Shown: positions 36,085-46,500 of the stretch, one piece after another
Position numbering within the stretch: the first letter of the stretch is position 1
How the letters are laid out: each line of letters opens with the position of its first letter
Assembly: GCA_963781785.1 (NCBI GenBank)
Contig: CAWAHD010000002.1
Location: forward strand, 1,240,001 to 1,304,000
Direction: 5' to 3'
Length of the DNA stretch: 64,000 nucleotides
Origin: CAWAHD01 sp963781785
Lineage (GTDB): Bacteria; Planctomycetota; Planctomycetia; Isosphaerales; Isosphaeraceae
Made by a program: the position numbers and the translations under genes
The notes under the pieces: model-generated
Database searches by the model: none
What the model was told of the DNA's origin: nothing
Seen by the model: the letters and a program-made list of their open reading frames with translations, nothing else

Positions 36085-37587
36085 TCACCCGATGGCGAAC
36101 GTCGTCTTGCCGTAGACCTTCGAGTTGTTGGCCTGACCGACCTTGAGAACCTCGGCACCCCCCTTTCCGAAAGTGATTCCGCCGATGAACTCATGCGTAC
36201 CATGATCCGCGGGTGTAAACGTGTAGACCGTTGCCGGGAAGCTGGCCAGTCCGGTGGTCTGCGGTGGAGGAGGCGTCAAATTGAGGCTGATGTAGATGCC
36301 TCGGGGGAGCGTCGTCCAGGAATCCGTCGGACTGCTGAGGACAACTGTGCCCGTGTAATTCGTGATGGGCTGCTTCTTGGCGTTGAGTGCCGTGACAGTG
36401 AAGTTCATCGGCTCGCCGAGATGCCCGTGACGGGGCAAAGGCGTCAGCCGGAACGACGCGGCGGACAGCGGAGTGACCGTGACGGTCACCGGCGACGAAG
36501 TGCTCTCGGCAAAACGATTGTTGTTCGGCACGTACTCGGCCTCGATTTGATAGGTGCCGAACTTTTGCAAGGCGAAGGTCGTGAAATTGACCGGCTGGCC
36601 AAAGGCACTCGCAGCGACCTCGCCCAGGATCACAGGGTGGGCCGACACCGTGATGAACTCCACGACTCCATCAGCCAATGTGCTGCTCGAATTCTGCACG
36701 GTCGCGCTCAAGGCGATCCCTTCGCCCGTCTCGACACTGCTCGTCACAGCCTGAATGCTTGTTGCGGTGGGGGAGTTCACGGTCGTGGGATTGATCGTCA
36801 CGGTTACGGGCGCAGATGCGCTCGCGGCAAAGTACTGGTTGGCCGGCACGAACTCCGCCTGAATCTGGTAGGGGCCTGCGTTCTTCAGCTTGTTGGTCGA
36901 GATCGCGGCGAGGCCCGCACTGTTGACACTGGCTTCGCCCAGAACAATGGGATCAGCAGATTGGGTGACGAACTCCACCTTCCCGGCGATGGGCTCGACC
37001 TTGCCGGCGTTCACGGCGACGCCTGTGCCCGCATCGGTGACGGTCGCGCGGAGCGGGACGTACTGACCCACCTCGGCAAGGCTTGCCCCGGTCTCGACGG
37101 TCGTGACGGTGGGAACTTCGAGCGGCACAGGTATCACCGCCACGGTCACGGGAACCGACGTGCTCGCCGAGATGCTGGAACTCTTGGGAGTGAACTGCGC
37201 CTCAACCTGGTAATTACCGATCTGGGTGAGATCGCTGGTCACGATCGAAGCCTCGCCCTGCTTGTTGACGCTGGCCGTTCCCAGGACGGTACTCTTGGGC
37301 GATTCGACAACGAACTTGACCTTTCCGGAAGCAATCGGCGCGTCGCTCCCGGCGTTCTCCACGGTCGCGGTGAAGATGATTTTCGACCCCGTGACCGCCG
37401 TGTTCAATGATGCCTTGAGAACCGTCGCCGAGGAGGCGGGCGCCGCGGTCGCGGCAAGCGACGACGCCGCTCCACTGAGCATCGTCCGCCCTTCGAGGGC
37501 TTCCACGATACAGCGCGCAGGCACCGGGCGACGACGCGAGTCCCGATCCCTCTGGCGCAAAGTACGACATCGTTTCCTCGCTGGCAC
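36085..37587 (-). CDS. Secreted protein with Ig-like repeats and LEGRTMLS leader (500 aa)
   Basis: The N-terminus is basic and then reads VEALEGRTMLSGAASSLAA, a leader motif shared by many planctomycete surface proteins. Repeated beta-sandwich units of about 115 residues follow, starting near 55 (TVLKASLNTAVTGSKIIFTA), 165 (VTTVETGASLAEVGQYVPLR) and 290 (TSIQAVTSSVETGEGIALSA), each ending with a strand such as GTYQIEAEYVPNN and SPVTVTVTP. A fourth, divergent unit begins near 390 (FRLTPLPRHGHLGEPMNFTV). It probably forms part of the outer surface or matrix. There is no anchor motif at the C-terminus. Confidence 0.7.
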   Translation of the reverse strand: MPARKRCRTLRQRDRDSRRRPVPARCIVEALEGRTMLSGAASSLAATAAPASSATVLKASLNTAVTGSKIIFTATVENAGSDAPIASGKVKFVVESPKSTVLGTASVNKQGEASIVTSDLTQIGNYQVEAQFTPKSSSISASTSVPVTVAVIPVPLEVPTVTTVETGASLAEVGQYVPLRATVTDAGTGVAVNAGKVEPIAGKVEFVTQSADPIVLGEASVNSAGLAAISTNKLKNAGPYQIQAEFVPANQYFAASASAPVTVTINPTTVNSPTATSIQAVTSSVETGEGIALSATVQNSSSTLADGVVEFITVSAHPVILGEVAASAFGQPVNFTTFALQKFGTYQIEAEYVPNNNRFAESTSSPVTVTVTPLSAASFRLTPLPRHGHLGEPMNFTVTALNAKKQPITNYTGTVVLSSPTDSWTTLPRGIYISLNLTPPPPQTTGLASFPATVYTFTPADHGTHEFIGGITFGKGGAEVLKVGQANNSKVYGKTTFAIG

Positions 37588-37790
37588 TCGCGGCCAATCG
37601 ACGTCAAGAACTGAAACGCCAAGATGACCGGGAAATCACCCTTGTTCGGCGCGCAATGGACAAATCTGGTGACAAGATGGGAGTGGACATCATAAGAGCG
37701 ACCGCGATCCTGTCAAGGGGAAGCGGAAGCGGGCTCGATGCTCGGGCGTATCGCTGGCTGGATTCCGCTCGTGCGCGGCGATTATCATGC

Positions 37791-40700
37791 TCAACGGCTG
37801 TGTACCCAGATCGGGCTGGCCCAGGCGAGCTCGCCATCGCGCTGGATCGCGCGAACATAATACCAGCTCAGCCCGGGCGGACGCCCCTGCTCGTCATCGG
37901 TCCACGCGAACTCGACCTGCGCTTTCCCGGGCTCCGTCGAGTAGACGTACTTGAAATCCTTGATGATGTCGACCCGCGCAATCGGGCTCGTGCCGCGGAT
38001 GAATACTCCAAGCTTCACCGGGCCTCCGGCGGTGAATTCGTCTCCCATAAGGTGCTCGCCCGACCGGACGTCCATGATGATGTTATCCGTGGCGGCGTAG
38101 CAGTGCCGCCGCCGGAAGGCATCGAGTATCGCCGCGCCGGGTGGAATCCTCGGCGAGAGCCACGGCATAGCTGATATGGGTCGAAATGTGATCGCTCGAC
38201 GCCTGAAATCCGATCCTGTACTGCATGGCCAGGGCGTTCCAGACGAACCCCAGCGGCTGCCACCCGCCGATGGATTCGCCCGGCCGGCGGGCAGATCGGG
38301 CGCGCCCAGGTATTCATACGACTGGCGGTGCCCCTGGTAGATCTCGACGAATGGCTCCAAAGCAGGATTGACATCGCGCCAGTCGGTCCCCATGCCGGTG
38401 GCGGAGGTGTGCGAGGCGCAGATTCCGTTGTGCTCCCTCAAGTAGTCATAAAGCATCGCAGTATCTTGATCGACCACGCCGGTTCTGCCGATCAGCCGGG
38501 GCAGCGTGCGCACTCCTCGGTGATCGAACATCACATTGCGGTGGCCGTGCGGGTAGGCAACGCTCCGCTCATATGTGAACATGGGCACGAATTTCGGTGG
38601 CACGCTGTACAGATCAGTGGTCTTTTGAATCAGCCACCACGTGTATTCCTTGCCGCCGCCATTATCGTGATCGCCGTTGCCGATCCAGTCGAGTGCGGCC
38701 GCGTCAAGGGCGTATCGCCACATGTCTTCAAGCGAGCCATCGGATCCGCCGTCCGCAGAGATCTCGCTATGGCGGTGAAACTCTCCGCGCAGCAGCCGGT
38801 AGCTTTTGCCACCGGCCTTGATCTGGTACGCCCTGATGCGGTCGAGGTCGGCAGATTCATCGGGGTGGACGCTTACCGGCCCGGCGGCCTGGGGCTCCGG
38901 CTCGCTCAGACGGGGCTCGGCCAGAGCCGTGGTGGTCACAAGTGCCGAGAACTCGAGGTCACAGTTGTGGACGCCCGGCGGCGTTCCCTGGTTTGTGAAA
39001 TACTGCCGCGTCAGACTCGGGTTGATCTCGACCTCACGGCGCAGCCGGCCGTCGGTGGAGTAAAAGACCAGGATGGGGCCCTCGCTCGGCTGGACCAGGG
39101 CCGGGCGGTTGTCGAGCAGGCCGTCGCTTCGGGTGAAGGGCTGTGGTGCCGACCACGCCGAGCCGGAGAGTGTCGTGGCGTGGCTGGTCCAGACGCCGCC
39201 GACGACGTACACGGCGTTGCTGCCCCAGATCGACTCCTGGCGGTGGCGAAACACCAGCCACGGTCGGCCCGCGCGATCGATCGACAGCCGGGGGTAGCTG
39301 TTCAAGAGCTTGAGTTGTGGCGGTGCGTGCTCGACCGGATCAGGGGCATGAAGGACGCGCCGGCCATCGACGACAGCGACGACGACCTTGCTGGCTCGAT
39401 AAAGGCTGGAGCCCTTACCGTCGAGCAGGTTCACCGCATCCTTGCCCCAGTTGGGAGTACGCTCTTCAAAGGCGACCCACAACCGCCCCCGGGCATCGGC
39501 CGCCAGGCTGGGGCGCGCTTCAAAAGCCGGTGTTGCGGCCACCGCAACCGGCGGTCCCAGGGATCCGTCAGCCTCCCGGGTGCGCAGCACGACGTCGTAA
39601 TTCCCCGCCTGGTAACTGTCAAACGCCACGTGGACACGGCCGCTCCGGTCCGCGGCGATGGCGGGCGTCCATTCGTTGGCCGGGGTGTCACTGATCTTGA
39701 TCGGTGGACCAGCCAGGCCCGCAGCCGCATTCAAAGGGGCCAGCAGAATGTCAGACTGTCCACCGCTCCACGCCTGCCAGGCCATCCAGATCGTGCCATC
39801 GGCCGCGGTGGCGAGAACAGCGTCGCTATCGGGGCCTGCTTGAGAAGTGAGCCTCCGCTCTCCCCCGAACGATTTGGTCCGGGGGTCATAAGGGCGGCTG
39901 AACAGGTTCCACTTGCCGTCGCGATTCTCGGTCCAGACGACGCACACGGTGCCATCGCCCGCAGTTGCGACCGCCGGCCGCCAGACGTCGCGACCGGGCT
40001 CGGTGACATCGAGCGGCTCGCCGGGTTTGGCAGTACTTCCCTCGATCGACACGGGAAAGAGCCGGATCTGGTCGCCTCCCCCTTTGGGTACCGAGTCCGC
40101 GAAGGTGTTGGGGCGCTCAAACAGGGCCGGAAGCAGCTCGGGCCCCCGCGGTTCGTGCCACACCGCGGCGACCCAGGCTCCGGGTCCCGGAGAGCTGGGT
40201 GCAGCGGCTGGGAAGTCTTGCTGGTACGGACCTTCCCACAGGGGCGCGTGCGGAAAAGCCCTCTGGGCGCGGACCCGGCCATTCAAGAGCGAAACGGCCG
40301 ATCCGTCTGCCAGACCGTCGATGGGCAATTCGAAGCGCCCCTGGTCGGTCTCGACGGCAAGCGTGGCTCCGGCAGCGTCCTTCAGCGACAAGATCACTCC
40401 ATTGGGAGTGACAGTCGGGCCGAACGTGGTTGGGCCGGTTGCCCTGGGAACCGCCTGTCGCTTGGCCTTGGCCTTGGCCCTCGCCGCGGCTTTCTTCGCG
40501 ACCGCCTCTCTGCGTATCAAGTGGGTGCTCGCCGTCCACGAGTCCCGCCCGGTGACCCGGTCGCCGTCACGGAAGCGAACTCCCTCGAGACCAAGGACCT
40601 CACCCTTGTCAATCGTGACCCGGCCGCTCCAATCCAGCGGCTCCGGGTCGCCGATCCCCAGGATCAATCGCACCGCGACTGTGCTCGGATCGAGCGGCCT

Positions 40701-40796
40701 GGACGAGCTTTCCGCTGGCGGTTTCTGCGCTACCGAGACGGACACAGTCAAGAGTCCCAGCGTGGTCACTAGAAGAGTGATCAACCGCATTCTCAT
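37791..40796 (-). CDS. Large secreted PHP-like protein with an N-terminal repeat domain (1001 aa)
   Basis: The start at 40796 gives MRMRLITLLVTTLGLLTVSV, a signal peptide. The first half carries repeated beta-propeller-type segments (VWRPAVATAGDGTVCVVWTE, VLATAADGTIWMAWQAWSGG, EWTPAIAADRSGRVHVAFDS). The second half, from about residue 700, resembles the DUF3604/PHP domain of predicted metal-dependent hydrolases: RLLRGEFHRHSEISADGGSD, ALDWIGNGDHDNGGGKEYTW, and FTYERSVAYPHGHRNVMF. Between about 38290 and 38140 two frameshifts cancel each other, so a stretch of 50 residues is out of frame there (ANPSAGGSRWGSSGTPWP is not natural). It is probably an exported hydrolase of unknown substrate. Confidence 0.75.
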   Translation of the reverse strand: MRMRLITLLVTTLGLLTVSVSVAQKPPAESSSRPLDPSTVAVRLILGIGDPEPLDWSGRVTIDKGEVLGLEGVRFRDGDRVTGRDSWTASTHLIRREAVAKKAAARAKAKAKRQAVPRATGPTTFGPTVTPNGVILSLKDAAGATLAVETDQGRFELPIDGLADGSAVSLLNGRVRAQRAFPHAPLWEGPYQQDFPAAAPSSPGPGAWVAAVWHEPRGPELLPALFERPNTFADSVPKGGGDQIRLFPVSIEGSTAKPGEPLDVTEPGRDVWRPAVATAGDGTVCVVWTENRDGKWNLFSRPYDPRTKSFGGERRLTSQAGPDSDAVLATAADGTIWMAWQAWSGGQSDILLAPLNAAAGLAGPPIKISDTPANEWTPAIAADRSGRVHVAFDSYQAGNYDVVLRTREADGSLGPPVAVAATPAFEARPSLAADARGRLWVAFEERTPNWGKDAVNLLDGKGSSLYRASKVVVAVVDGRRVLHAPDPVEHAPPQLKLLNSYPRLSIDRAGRPWLVFRHRQESIWGSNAVYVVGGVWTSHATTLSGSAWSAPQPFTRSDGLLDNRPALVQPSEGPILVFYSTDGRLRREVEINPSLTRQYFTNQGTPPGVHNCDLEFSALVTTTALAEPRLSEPEPQAAGPVSVHPDESADLDRIRAYQIKAGGKSYRLLRGEFHRHSEISADGGSDGSLEDMWRYALDAAALDWIGNGDHDNGGGKEYTWWLIQKTTDLYSVPPKFVPMFTYERSVAYPHGHRNVMFDHRGVRTLPRLIGRTGVVDQDTAMLYDYLREHNGICASHTSATGMGTDWRDVNPALEPFVEIYQGHRQSYEYLGAPDLPAGRANPSAGGSRWGSSGTPWPCSTGSDFRRRAITFRPISAMPWLSPRIPPGAAILDAFRRRHCYAATDNIIMDVRSGEHLMGDEFTAGGPVKLGVFIRGTSPIARVDIIKDFKYVYSTEPGKAQVEFAWTDDEQGRPPGLSWYYVRAIQRDGELAWASPIWVHSR

Positions 40797-40894
40797 GGAA
40801 CTGGCCCTCGGTTCTGGGAGCGACCGATCAAGATCAAACCAGATCGAGCTTCGACTTGCCAAAGGATCATATCACAATGCATACAAGATATAAA

Positions 40895-41470
40895 TCAGTT
40901 AGCATTATCATGTGCTACGGGGACGCCCTCGGGTTCCTGGTAAGTCGCCAGAGAGCCCAGAGGGTTCTCGGGAACGAGATCACTTGCCGTCTCGATATCG
41001 GTGACGTGCCACAGGCCGGCGGCGTGCTGGAGGCGATACGTCTGGTGCTCGATGCGATCACGATATGCGGTCTCGACGGTAATCCGAGCCGCGTCGGGAC
41101 CTGGTCCGTCGGGCTCGGCCGCGAAGATCGCGTGGCTCATGGCAGCTCGGCCGGCACTGCGGAGTCGGGCGGAGAAGTCGGCCCACCCGAGCTCCACGGC
41201 CTCACGGTCCAGTCGAGCTCGCAACGCACCCCCAAATGCTCCGAGGTACGCCGGGACGTCTCCTTTCCGCGCGCTGGCGATCAGTTCTTCGATCCGGTCA
41301 GACGCACCCGGGAAGCTCGCAGAAGCCGACCGGGAATCGACGTCCAGGCGGGCACGCCGCGCGGCCGTCTCGGCATCCGGCGCCGACTGCGTGTGTCGTC
41401 GGCCCAATCCCATTCCGATCATCAAGCTGAGCATGACGATCGTCATCCCGCCGGCGAGCACGCGTTTCAT
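40895..41470 (-). CDS. Small secreted protein, last gene of the SPFH operon (191 aa)
   Basis: The ATG directly follows the TGA of the upstream SPFH gene (TGAATG), indicating coupled translation. The protein starts MKRVLAGGMTIVMLSLMIGM, a signal peptide, and its mature domain reads ASDRIEELIASARKGDVPAY and then TVETAYRDRIEHQTYRLQHA, a helix-plus-strand pattern like NTF2/SnoaL-type folds. Exported proteins with such folds often act as accessory or sensor subunits. No catalytic residue is clear. Its place after the SPFH genes suggests an extracytoplasmic partner of that complex. Confidence 0.65.
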   Translation of the reverse strand: MKRVLAGGMTIVMLSLMIGMGLGRRHTQSAPDAETAARRARLDVDSRSASASFPGASDRIEELIASARKGDVPAYLGAFGGALRARLDREAVELGWADFSARLRSAGRAAMSHAIFAAEPDGPGPDAARITVETAYRDRIEHQTYRLQHAAGLWHVTDIETASDLVPENPLGSLATYQEPEGVPVAHDNAN

Positions 41471-42439
41471 TCAGGGACCTCCTTCGCCGAGTTCCGGCCG
41501 CAGCGGGCGGGAGCCGGCGCGGAGCGGGGGTTCGTCGGCAAAGACGCTGATATCGAGATCCTGGCCCGGGGAAACGACGACGGTGCGGCGAAACCTCGGC
41601 AAAAGCTCAGCGAGGGTCTCGAGAAAGATCCGGCTCCGGAACGCGTCCGGGTTCTTGCTCGCCTCCGCGAAGACGCGACGGAAGCGAGCGGCCTCTCCCA
41701 GAGCCGGCTGGACAAGACGGTCGTATCGGCCGGCCGCGAGATCGGCGATTTCTCGAACCTGGGCCCGTGTTTCGGAGCGGCTGCGGTCGCGATACTCTTC
41801 GGCCCGGGTGATGGCCTGGCGGCGATCGCTGCGGGCGCGGGCGGCGTCGGCGAACGCCGGGCTCACCGCCGACGGCGGGGCGATGCGGCCCAGCCGCACC
41901 GCCACGATCGAGATCCCCAGTCCGTCCTGGTCAGCCCGTGACTGGATCGCCCGTGTCAGCCCTTCGGCCACCTCGGCCCGGCCGGTGGTGAGCAGCTCGT
42001 CGATGCCACGCCCGGCCAGCGACTGGGTCAGTGCCGATTCGGATGACGCTCGTAGAAATGCATTCAGATCCGTCGTTCGGAAGAGGTAACGGGCGGGGTC
42101 CCTTACCCGGTACTGAACGAGCACTTCGGCCGTGACCAGGTTGAGGTCACCGGTCAAGAAGTCGTCGACCGCAGGGTCGGGAGCACTCGTCAGTGGGGCC
42201 TGGCTGCGGCTCGAAGCGCCCACGCTCACGGTCCGGGTCTGGTTGATCTTGATCCGGTCGAGCTGATCGATTCCCCAGGGCAGCCCCCAGTGCAAACCGG
42301 GGTCCCAGGGCTCGGCCAGGATCGCCCCGAATCGGCGGACGACCGCGACCTCGTCCGGCTGAACAACGCTCAGGCCGCTCGCCAGATAGGCTGCCAGCAG
42401 GAACAACACGGCCAGAATCGGTCCCGCCCGGCTCGTCAT
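41471..42439 (-). CDS. SPFH-domain protein, HflK-like (322 aa)
   Basis: After a membrane helix (GPILAVLFLLAAYLASGLSV) comes the SPFH/band-7 domain: VVQPDEVAVVRRFGAILAEP, then WDPGLHWGLPWGIDQLDRIK, the GLHW-LPW block typical of HflK. Later residues (GDLNLVTAEVLVQYRVRDPA, then ARYLFRTTDLNAFLRASSES) fit HflK's domain after the band-7 core, and a charged helical tail follows. HflK with HflC forms large membrane cages around FtsH. The start (42439) overlaps the stop of the preceding HflC-like gene by a few bases, and the next gene begins right after its stop. Confidence 0.8.
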   Translation of the reverse strand: MTSRAGPILAVLFLLAAYLASGLSVVQPDEVAVVRRFGAILAEPWDPGLHWGLPWGIDQLDRIKINQTRTVSVGASSRSQAPLTSAPDPAVDDFLTGDLNLVTAEVLVQYRVRDPARYLFRTTDLNAFLRASSESALTQSLAGRGIDELLTTGRAEVAEGLTRAIQSRADQDGLGISIVAVRLGRIAPPSAVSPAFADAARARSDRRQAITRAEEYRDRSRSETRAQVREIADLAAGRYDRLVQPALGEAARFRRVFAEASKNPDAFRSRIFLETLAELLPRFRRTVVVSPGQDLDISVFADEPPLRAGSRPLRPELGEGGP

Positions 42440-43490
42440 GGCTTGTCTCCTTGCCCGGATCCAGAAGCCGCACGGGGATCCAGGCCGCGGGCGCCACCCG
42501 TTTGTAGCGCCCCAGTGACAGGTACGGTGCGCGTTTGGGCGGCGACGGGTAGTCCGGACCCGGAACTTGAAAGTGAGGGTGAGGGTGCAGCGGGCTTGTC
42601 GGTCGGCGGGAGTAGATGACCCTGAGTGAGGAGCCGCAGGAAATGGCTGTCAGCCGAAAGGACCAGCGTGGTCTTGGAATCGAGGGCAACGCGGTACGTT
42701 TCGAGGGTCTTGAGGAACTGGTAGAAGGCGGGATCGGCCGCCTGCGCTTCGCTGGCAATGCGAGCGGCCCGGGCCTCGCCTTCTCCGATCTGCCGGGCGG
42801 CGTCGGCCTCGGCCACGGCGATGACCGCGGCCCGCTCACGGTCTGCCGTGCTCTTGATCACGCGGGCCTGGCTCTCGCCCTCCGCGCGCGTCGCCGCGGC
42901 CACTCGCTGACGCTCGCTGCGGATCTGCTCGAACACGGCTGTGCGTACTTCCTCGGGATAGTTGAGCCGCGCAGCCGGACGGTGACAACCTCCAGTCCAT
43001 ACTCGCGCGCAGCCTGGTCGCCGATTCGCCTGGTCAAGGCACTCATCATGGCGTCGAGCGCCGAATGATCCGTCACGTTGACGAGGCCGCCAAGGTCGTG
43101 GATCCCCAGCTCGGCCGCGACCACCGAGGCGGCCATGTCTTCCAGTCGTCCGGCTGCCTCCGGGATCGTGCGCACCGTGCGCAGGAAATGGTCGACGTCT
43201 GCGATCCGCCAGCTCACATACCATGCGACCTCGAGGTTCTTCTTGTCACGGGTGAGCATCTCGCGCGGGGGAGGCGAGTCAAGCTGGAGCCGCCGGTCGA
43301 ACGTTCGCGCACTCTGATATGGCCACTTGAAATGCAAGCCGGGATGCTCGATCAACCGAACGGGCCGGCCGAACTGGGTCACATGGACGGCCTCGGTCTG
43401 GTCGACGATCAAGACGGACCGCCAGCATGCGATGACGGCAATCAGAAGGAACGCACCGGCGAGCACTCGCGGCCAGGATCGTCGGATCAT
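42436..43490 (-). CDS. SPFH-domain protein, HflC-like, frameshifted
   Basis: The N-terminal part (from 43490) reads AFLLIAVIACWRSVLIVDQT then EAVHVTQFGRPVRLIEHPGL and HFKWPYQSARTFDRRLQLD, typical HflC. Residues on to GDQAAREYGLEVVTVRL follow, and the next part (LNYPEEVRTAVFEQIRSERQ, then RVAAATRAEGESQARVIKST) is in another frame; the shift is near 42972. This second part is the helical coil that builds the SPFH cage, and the tail is low in complexity. The total would be about 351 residues. HflC works with HflK at the membrane. It precedes the HflK-like gene with a stop-start overlap. Confidence 0.8.
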
Positions 43491-43575
43491 CGTCTATCCT
43501 CATCGGTTCACGACTTGCCTGTAAGCTTCGGCCGAGCAGGAATTCACGAGCTTCGGAATATGCGGATGCGAGAAT

Positions 43576-46500
43576 TCAGTCGTCGGGCTCCGGCTCTCGC
43601 GTTTCGGCCGCGATCGGTGTCGCAGCCGGCAAGAGCGCGCGGCTCAGGCTCGGGCTCAACCGGTCGCTGTCGGCGAGCCAGAGATGCCGGCGGCCCGTGG
43701 CGCGCGGGTCGAGAATCAGCTTGGATCGGCCGGGGAGGGTCGTGGCCAGGGTGTCCCACAAGAGACGAAACTCGATCAAAGCGGGTGACGTTCGGTGCAC
43801 CGCCGCTTTGGCCAGGAAAGTCGCCTGCTCGCCCTTCGCCCGGCTCACCAGTCGAGCTGCTCGAGTTTTGGCAGCGTCTCGAATCGTCTCGGCTTCCGCG
43901 ATCGCCGACCAGTGGGCGAGCGCCGCGGCGGCCCGCGCCTGATTCAGGCTGCGGTCGGCGTCGGAAACCGCCGCGGAAACATCGCGATAGGCGGGCACGA
44001 CCTCGCGCGGAGGGTGCGCGTCGACTACGCGCACTTGATCGACGACCACACCCAGTCCCGCGAGGTGCAGACGCTCTTCTAGGCGGTGAGCAAGGTCGGC
44101 CTCAAGATCGCGCCGTCGGCCCACCAGGAATTCTTCCAATCTCGTGCGGCCGATCACCTCCCGGAACACCCCTTCGGCCGCCCAGGTCACCGTGTTCTCG
44201 ACGTCCGACACGCCGAATAACAGGCTGGGCAGCCCTGGCTCGGTGAAGCGATACTCAACCACTCCCGCCAGCTCGAGCAGGTTTTCATCCCCGGTAAAGA
44301 ACAGCGACGCCTCGTCGCGCCGCACGCCATGGGTGGCATTCCATCCCACCGCTCGCACCGCGCCCGGGGCCGAAGCCGCAAGCCCGACCCGCGCCTGCCG
44401 CGATCGGTCGGGCTCGACAATGGTCACCAGCTCGATCGGTGCAGGGAACCGGACGTGCAGACCCGGGCGGAGCAAAGGTGGATGAAAGCGGCCGAACCGG
44501 CGGAGCACACCAACCTGATCCGGCCCGATCACCGCGATCCCCGAGCCAAGATAGACCAGTACGGCCAGAGTTGCGGCGATTCGAGCGATCAAGCGCCAGC
44601 GTTGCCACAGCCAGTCCAGGACGACTGCGGGCCGGCACTGCTGGCAGACACCCACGAGCTGGTTGCCGGCGCGAACAAGCTTCAGGCTGTGCCAGCGCTC
44701 GAAACCCAGAATTCGGATTGCGCTCAAGAGCACCAGGAGCGAGCCGGCCTGGTGTACGATCGCCGCGGCAACTGGGCCCAGGATCCGCAGTCCGGCGAGG
44801 AGAACCGCCACGGCATTGAAACCGAAGGCGAACACCAAGATATTCTGGCGAATCACCCGGACTGTCTGACGTGCCAGGCGAATCGTCTCGGGAAGGGCCG
44901 CCAGGGGATCGCCCAGGAGGATGACGGAGCCGGCCTCCGCCGCCAGGTCGCTGCCGACGCCGGCGATGGCCAAACCGACATCGGCGCGTGCCAGGGCCGG
45001 TGCATCGTTGATGCCGTCGCCCACCATCGCCACGACGCGGCCCTCGCGACGTTGTTGCTCGATCCACTCGGCCTTGGCGGCTGGCGTCAGCTCGGGCTCG
45101 ACCTGCTTGATATGCACTTTCTTGGCGACGGCATGGGCCACCGCGTCACGGTCGCCGGTCAGGATCGCCAGGTTCTTGACGCCCAGGTGCTTCAAGTCGT
45201 GGATGACGTCGTGCGCTTCCCTCCGTACACGGTCGCGGGCGCCGATCAGGCCTACCACCCGGCCCTCCTGCACCAGTACGAGTGGCGTCTGCCCCGATTG
45301 GTCGAGGGACTCGAGCGCACGTTCGACGTCCGCTGAGAAAGTCGCGCCATGTTCGCGAGCCAGGCGAACATTTCCCACAAGTACCGTCGACACGCACCCA
45401 TCATCATACGTTTCCGAAATCGACGTTTTCAAGCGTGCCGATACGCCCGCTCCCGGCTGCGCCTCAAAATCGAGGACAGCCGGCAGAGTGAGTCCGCGGC
45501 GCCGCGCCTCGGCAACGAGCAAGCGGCCCAGCGGATGCTCGCTGTGCTGCTCGGCCCCGGCGGCCAGCCGGAGCACGTCGCTCACACGTTCGTTGGTCTT
45601 CTCTACTTCACGCGAATCAGGGCTGTCAAAGACCACACAATCCCCCAGTTCGGGTTTTCCTTCGGTGAGGGTTCCGGTCTTGTCGAAAGCGACGGTATCC
45701 ACGCAGGCAAGCCGCTCGATGGCCGCGCCTCCCTTGACGAGCACGCCGCGCCGGGCGAGGCGGGCCCTCGCTGCCAGCACAGCCGTCGGTGTTGCGAGCA
45801 CCAGCGCGCACGGACAGGCCACCACCAGCACAGCCAATGTCGGCATCAGGTCGAGAGCGAGGGAACCGCCCAGAACGCCAAACTGCCAGAGCGCCAGCCC
45901 GTTCGTTGCCAGGAACACGAGCGCCGCGATGCCGAGCACGGCCGGCAAGAACCGGCGCGCATAAAGATCGGCGGTCCGCTCAAGGTGGGAACGATCACGA
46001 TCCGCGTCGGCCAGAAGCTGGACGACGCGGCCCAGGGTCGTAGCTGCACCGAGCTTCTCGGCCCGCACTTCGAGGCGGCCAAACTGGTTGAACGATCCGG
46101 TGTAGACCGGATCCCCTTCGCCTTTATCGACCGGCATGCTCTCACCGGTCAGCACGGCTTGATCGACGGCCGACCGGCCGCACGTGACCGTGCCGTCGAC
46201 GCTGATCCTCTCTCCCGGGCGGACAACAACCCGATCGCCAAGCACCAGATCTTCGGTGGGCACATCGACTTCGACGTCGCCCCGGATCACGTGCGCCATG
46301 CTCGGGTAATAGTCGATGAGCTGACCGATCGCGCGCTGGGCTCGCTCGAACGCCACCGCTTCCAGGCACTCGCCAGCGAGTGCGATGAAAACGACCTCGG
46401 CCGCGACAAAATACTCCCCCAAGCAAGCGGCCGCGATGCAGGCGATAGCCAGGGCGATGTCGGCGCCGATCGAGCCTTCAAACAGCGCGGCCAGCGCGAG

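Noticed and set aside
38328..40772. Long open frame opposite the PHP-like secreted protein
   Set aside because: Composition and lack of signal peptide or motifs mark it as a shadow of the minus-strand gene.
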